From positions 682,001-746,000 of the forward strand of contig NZ_CP108644.1 of NCBI RefSeq assembly GCF_041435495.1: a DNA stretch of 64,000 nt. Direction: 5' to 3'. Position numbers and translations under genes: made by a program. Below the pieces are notes generated by a model, which was not told where the DNA came from, ran no database searches, and was given only the letters and a program-made list of their open reading frames with translations. The stretch comes from Streptomyces sp. NBC_01116 (GTDB taxonomy: Bacteria; Actinomycetota; Actinomycetes; Streptomycetales; Streptomycetaceae). Below, in pieces: positions 61,576 through 64,000 of the stretch; positions within the stretch are counted from its first letter, which is position 1, and each line of letters begins with the position of its first letter.

Positions 61576-62782
61576 GCGGACGGCCCTACCGGGGGGACCT
61601 GGCGGAGACACCGCCCCACCCTCGTCGGCCCGCCTCCGTACCGCGCTGACCGTGTTCTTCGCCCTCGACGGGTTCCTCTTCGCCGGCTGGGTGGTCCGCA
61701 TCCCGGCCATCAAGCAGCAGACCGGAGCCTCCGCCTCCACCCTCGGCCTCGCCCTGCTCGGCGTCTCCGCCGGGGCGGTCATCACCATGATGCTCACCGG
61801 CCGGCTCTGCCGCCGTTACGGCAGCCACGCCGTCACGGCGGTCTGCGGCGTCCTGCTCCCCCTGAGCATCGCCCTGCCCGCCCAGACCCACTCCGCGCTC
61901 TCCCTCGGCCTCGTGCTGCTGGTGTTCGGCGCGGCGTACGGCGGGATGAACGTGGCGATGAACAGCGCCGCCGTCGACCTGGTCGCCGAACTGCGCCGGC
62001 CCGTGATGCCGAGCTTCCACGCGGCGTTCAGCCTGGGCGGCATGGTCGGCGCCGGGCTCGGCGGGCTGGTCGCGGGGGGCCTCTCCGCGTCCACGCACCT
62101 CTTCCTGCTGGCCGGGACCGGTCTGCTCGTCACCGCCTTCGCCGGACCCTCCCTGCTGCGCCACCGCCCGGCCCCCGCCGCTCAGGAGACCGTCGACCGG
62201 CGAGCGCCCAGGCAGCGGCTGTCGCCCCGGGCCCGCCGCGTCGTCGTGCTCTTCGGCGTGATCGCCCTGTGCACGGCCTACGGGGAAGGGGCCCTCGCCG
62301 ACTGGGGCGCACTGCACCTGGAGCAGGACCTGGGCGCGCACCCCGGGCTCGCCGCCGCCGGATACGCGCTGTTCGCCCTGACGATGACGGCGGGCCGGCT
62401 CACCGGGACCCTGCTCCTGGAGCGGCTCGGCCAGACCCGCACCCTCGTCCTCGGCGGCGTGACGGCATCGGCCGGAATGCTGCTGGGCGCGCTGGCGCCG
62501 ACCGCCTGGCTGGCGCTGGCCGGGTTCGCGGTCACCGGCCTCGGGCTCGCCAACATCTTCCCCGTCGCGGTGGGGCGCGCGGGCGAACTGGCCGGTCCCG
62601 GCGGGGTCGCCGCGGCGTCGACGCTCGGCTACGGCGGAATGCTGCTCGGCCCGCCCGCGATCGGCTTCCTCGCCGACTGGTTCTCCCTGCCGCTGGCCCT
62701 GACGACGGTGGCCCTGCTGGCCGCCGCGGCGGCAGCCCTGGGCTACGGAGCGCGCAACGCGACGACGGACGCGCACACCTGA
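61556..62782 (+). CDS. MFS transporter under ROK control
   Basis: 408 aa from GTG 61556, which is at the predicted transcription start. Twelve transmembrane segments with a short central loop (about 205-225). The first helix is DGFLFAGWVVRIPAIKQQTGASA, typical of the 'MFS, arabinose/fosmidomycin-like' permeases; the motif-A relative is GRLCRRYGSH. LEQDLGAHPGLAAAG and AEGALADWGALHLEQ mark the second half. The link to a ROK repressor makes a sugar or glycoside efflux/uptake role plausible. Confidence 0.9.
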   Translation: MPQLNKLRTALPGGPGGDTAPPSSARLRTALTVFFALDGFLFAGWVVRIPAIKQQTGASASTLGLALLGVSAGAVITMMLTGRLCRRYGSHAVTAVCGVLLPLSIALPAQTHSALSLGLVLLVFGAAYGGMNVAMNSAAVDLVAELRRPVMPSFHAAFSLGGMVGAGLGGLVAGGLSASTHLFLLAGTGLLVTAFAGPSLLRHRPAPAAQETVDRRAPRQRLSPRARRVVVLFGVIALCTAYGEGALADWGALHLEQDLGAHPGLAAAGYALFALTMTAGRLTGTLLLERLGQTRTLVLGGVTASAGMLLGALAPTAWLALAGFAVTGLGLANIFPVAVGRAGELAGPGGVAAASTLGYGGMLLGPPAIGFLADWFSLPLALTTVALLAAAAAALGYGARNATTDAHT

Positions 62783-62916
62783 TCATCGGGCGCGCACGCC
62801 CGATCGCCCGCACACCTGGTCGATTGAGTAGCCGTACTCAGGCAGGACCCGCTCCCCCGGCGCACGATGGAAGCCTCGACCGAGCACGAGGCAGAGCGAG
62901 CAGCAGGGAGCACACC

Positions 62917-63282
62917 ATGAAGCGCCTGACCGGCCACCCGCACCTGAACACCCTGGTCCGGCTGACCTTCCGCAACACCGCTTCCCTGATCTACCTCGGG
63001 CTGGTGCTCGCGGCGACGCTGTTCGTCGCCGTGGACACCCTGTTCGTCGCCCACGAGGACGCCTCGTTCTCCGGCGTCTGGCTGTTCCTCCTCGCGGCCC
63101 CGACCGTCTTCCTGTTCCTCCTCGGCGGCTCCCTGGCGGGCGTCGGGGCGGGCGGGCCCGCGTGGTTCCTGGTGCTCGGCCTGGTGGTCTCGGTGCTCGT
63201 CCAGTCCCTGGCCCTGGGCTGGTTCGTCCGCCTGGTGCGCCGGGCCGGATCGGCCGGATCCGCGCACCCGCAGGGCGTCTGA
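62917..63282 (+). CDS. SCO4225-family small membrane protein
   Basis: 121 aa from ATG 62917, GGGAG seven bases upstream. Three hydrophobic segments (about 23-45, 52-72 and 79-104) with a conserved hydrophilic turn (DTLFVAHEDASFSGVW) between the first two; this pattern is that of a small Streptomyces membrane protein family named after SCO4225, a recognition from memory. Function unknown. Located between the MFS gene and the mycothiol-dependent enzyme, in the same direction. Confidence 0.78.
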   Translation: MKRLTGHPHLNTLVRLTFRNTASLIYLGLVLAATLFVAVDTLFVAHEDASFSGVWLFLLAAPTVFLFLLGGSLAGVGAGGPAWFLVLGLVVSVLVQSLALGWFVRLVRRAGSAGSAHPQGV

Positions 63283-63323
63283 ACCGGGGGATTTCCCCGC
63301 GGGCCGCCGGCACAATCGCCGTC

Positions 63324-64000
63324 ATGCAGATCGCCGAGTACATCGCGTCGTTGTCCGAGGAGGGGCGGCTGCTCGCGGCGGCCGCCGAGCGGGCCGGAAC
63401 GGGGGCTTCGGTCCCCACATGCCCAGGCTGGCAGATACGCCATCTGCTGCGGCACACCGGCATGGTGCACCGCTGGGCGGCGGCGCTCGTCGCCGAGGGC
63501 CACACCACCTACCAGCCGGCCGGCACCGAACCCGCCCTGGACGGCGCCGAACTCCTGGACTGGTTCCGCGAGGGGCACGGCCATCTGGTCAGGACCCTGG
63601 AGAAGGCCCCCGCCGGCCTGGACTGCTGGACCTTCATGCCGGCCCCTTCGCCCCTGGCGTTCTGGTCCCGCCGCCAGCTCCACGAGACGACCGTGCACCG
63701 CGTGGACGCGGAATCGGCGCTCGGCGGACCGCTGACCCCGGTGTCGGCGGACCGGGCGGTCGACGGCATCGACGAGCTCCTCACCGGTTTCCACGCCCTG
63801 CCCAGGAGCAAGGTGCGCTCGAAGAAGCCCCGGACGCTGCGGATGCGGGACACGGACACGGATACGACCTGGACGGTGCGGATCTCCCAGGATCCGCCTC
63901 GGACCGTGCGGTCGGAGGCCGGGGCCGATCCGGGCGACGACGTCGACTGCGAGCTGAGCGGGACGGCCGAGGGCCTCTACCTCACCCTCTGGAACCGACT
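63324..64000 (+). CDS. Maleylpyruvate isomerase family mycothiol-dependent enzyme (3' end outside window)
   Basis: ATG 63324 opens a frame with no stop to the window end, at least 225 aa. The DinB-like MDMPI N-terminal domain is read from VPTCPGWQIRHLLRHTGMVHRWAA (metal-binding histidine in HTG) and QLHETTVHRVDAESA (the E-x-x-x-H-x-x-D metal site), followed by the C-terminal domain (RTLRMRDTDTDTTWTV, DCELSGTAEGLYLTLWNR). Such enzymes use mycothiol as cofactor in glutathione-S-transferase-like reactions. The substrate is unknown. Confidence 0.9.
   Translation, partial: MQIAEYIASLSEEGRLLAAAAERAGTGASVPTCPGWQIRHLLRHTGMVHRWAAALVAEGHTTYQPAGTEPALDGAELLDWFREGHGHLVRTLEKAPAGLDCWTFMPAPSPLAFWSRRQLHETTVHRVDAESALGGPLTPVSADRAVDGIDELLTGFHALPRSKVRSKKPRTLRMRDTDTDTTWTVRISQDPPRTVRSEAGADPGDDVDCELSGTAEGLYLTLWNR

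Noticed and set aside
1..64000. tRNA, rRNA, CRISPR, phage attachment sites
   Set aside because: None recognised by eye on either strand; short structural RNAs could still be missed without a covariance search.

Overview
The window is high-GC DNA with Streptomyces-type gene content: a WhiB-family iron-sulfur regulator, a DUF5753-type HTH regulator beside a HATPase, DUF574 and mycothiol-dependent families, frequent GTG/TTG starts, and leucine TTA codons confined to a few genes. The most likely source is the chromosome of a Streptomyces or a very close relative. I recognised no rRNA, tRNA, CRISPR array or intact insertion sequence. Gene density is high and most starts can be fixed from Shine-Dalgarno (SD) sequences or stop/start overlaps.

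Region 1 (1-9 kb): an FHA-domain ABC transporter (cut by the left edge), a 276-aa protein whose tail carries an 11-residue Thr-containing repeat, and a Ser/Thr kinase. Then come a multi-pass membrane protein, a Pro/Gly-rich membrane-anchored protein, a DUF1232 protein, a WhiB-like protein and a membrane SpoIIE-type phosphatase. Region 2 (9-19 kb): a DUF5753 HTH gene divergent from an anti-sigma-like HATPase, an RNase HI, a half-size ABC exporter behind a SoxR-type promoter, two methyltransferases, a beta-carbonic anhydrase/SulP transporter pair, and a cytosolic 5'-nucleotidase.

Region 3 (19.1-25.9 kb, minus strand) is a lanthipeptide-like RiPP cluster. A 55-aa Ser/Thr/Cys-rich precursor sits behind a strong promoter with a perfect palindrome. 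It is followed by a hairpin, a LanM dehydratase-type protein without a cyclase domain but with a DUF6624-like tail, two JmjC/cupin-like proteins, and a separate LanC-like cyclase. Region 4 (26-35 kb): secreted ceramidase, a 176-bp palindromic element, NUDIX hydrolase, apolipoprotein N-acyltransferase, an Asp/Glu racemase, a HpnB-like glycosyltransferase and a double-domain TerD protein.

Region 5 (35-44 kb): a second carbonic anhydrase/SulP pair lies downstream of an acidic membrane protein/histidine kinase/response regulator operon. Three genes of this block carry TTA codons. Divergent from it is a second candidate RiPP cluster: a 51-aa peptide ending in three KxGCIS repeats, a PaaK-like adenylate-forming enzyme, a GRDP-like protein and an MFS exporter. 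Region 6 (44-64 kb) is mostly housekeeping or poorly characterised: DUF6643, MOSC, a beta-helix/AAA+ fusion, a large membrane alpha/beta-hydrolase-like protein, a DeoR regulator, SRPBCC proteins, a sigma-like/membrane fusion, an SDR-DUF2867 protein, a PLP enzyme, a HATPase, a ROK repressor divergent from an MFS gene with a XylR-like operator, and a mycothiol-dependent enzyme cut by the right edge.

The best candidates for undescribed biology are the two RiPP clusters, followed by the FHA/kinase module with its periodic threonine tail.
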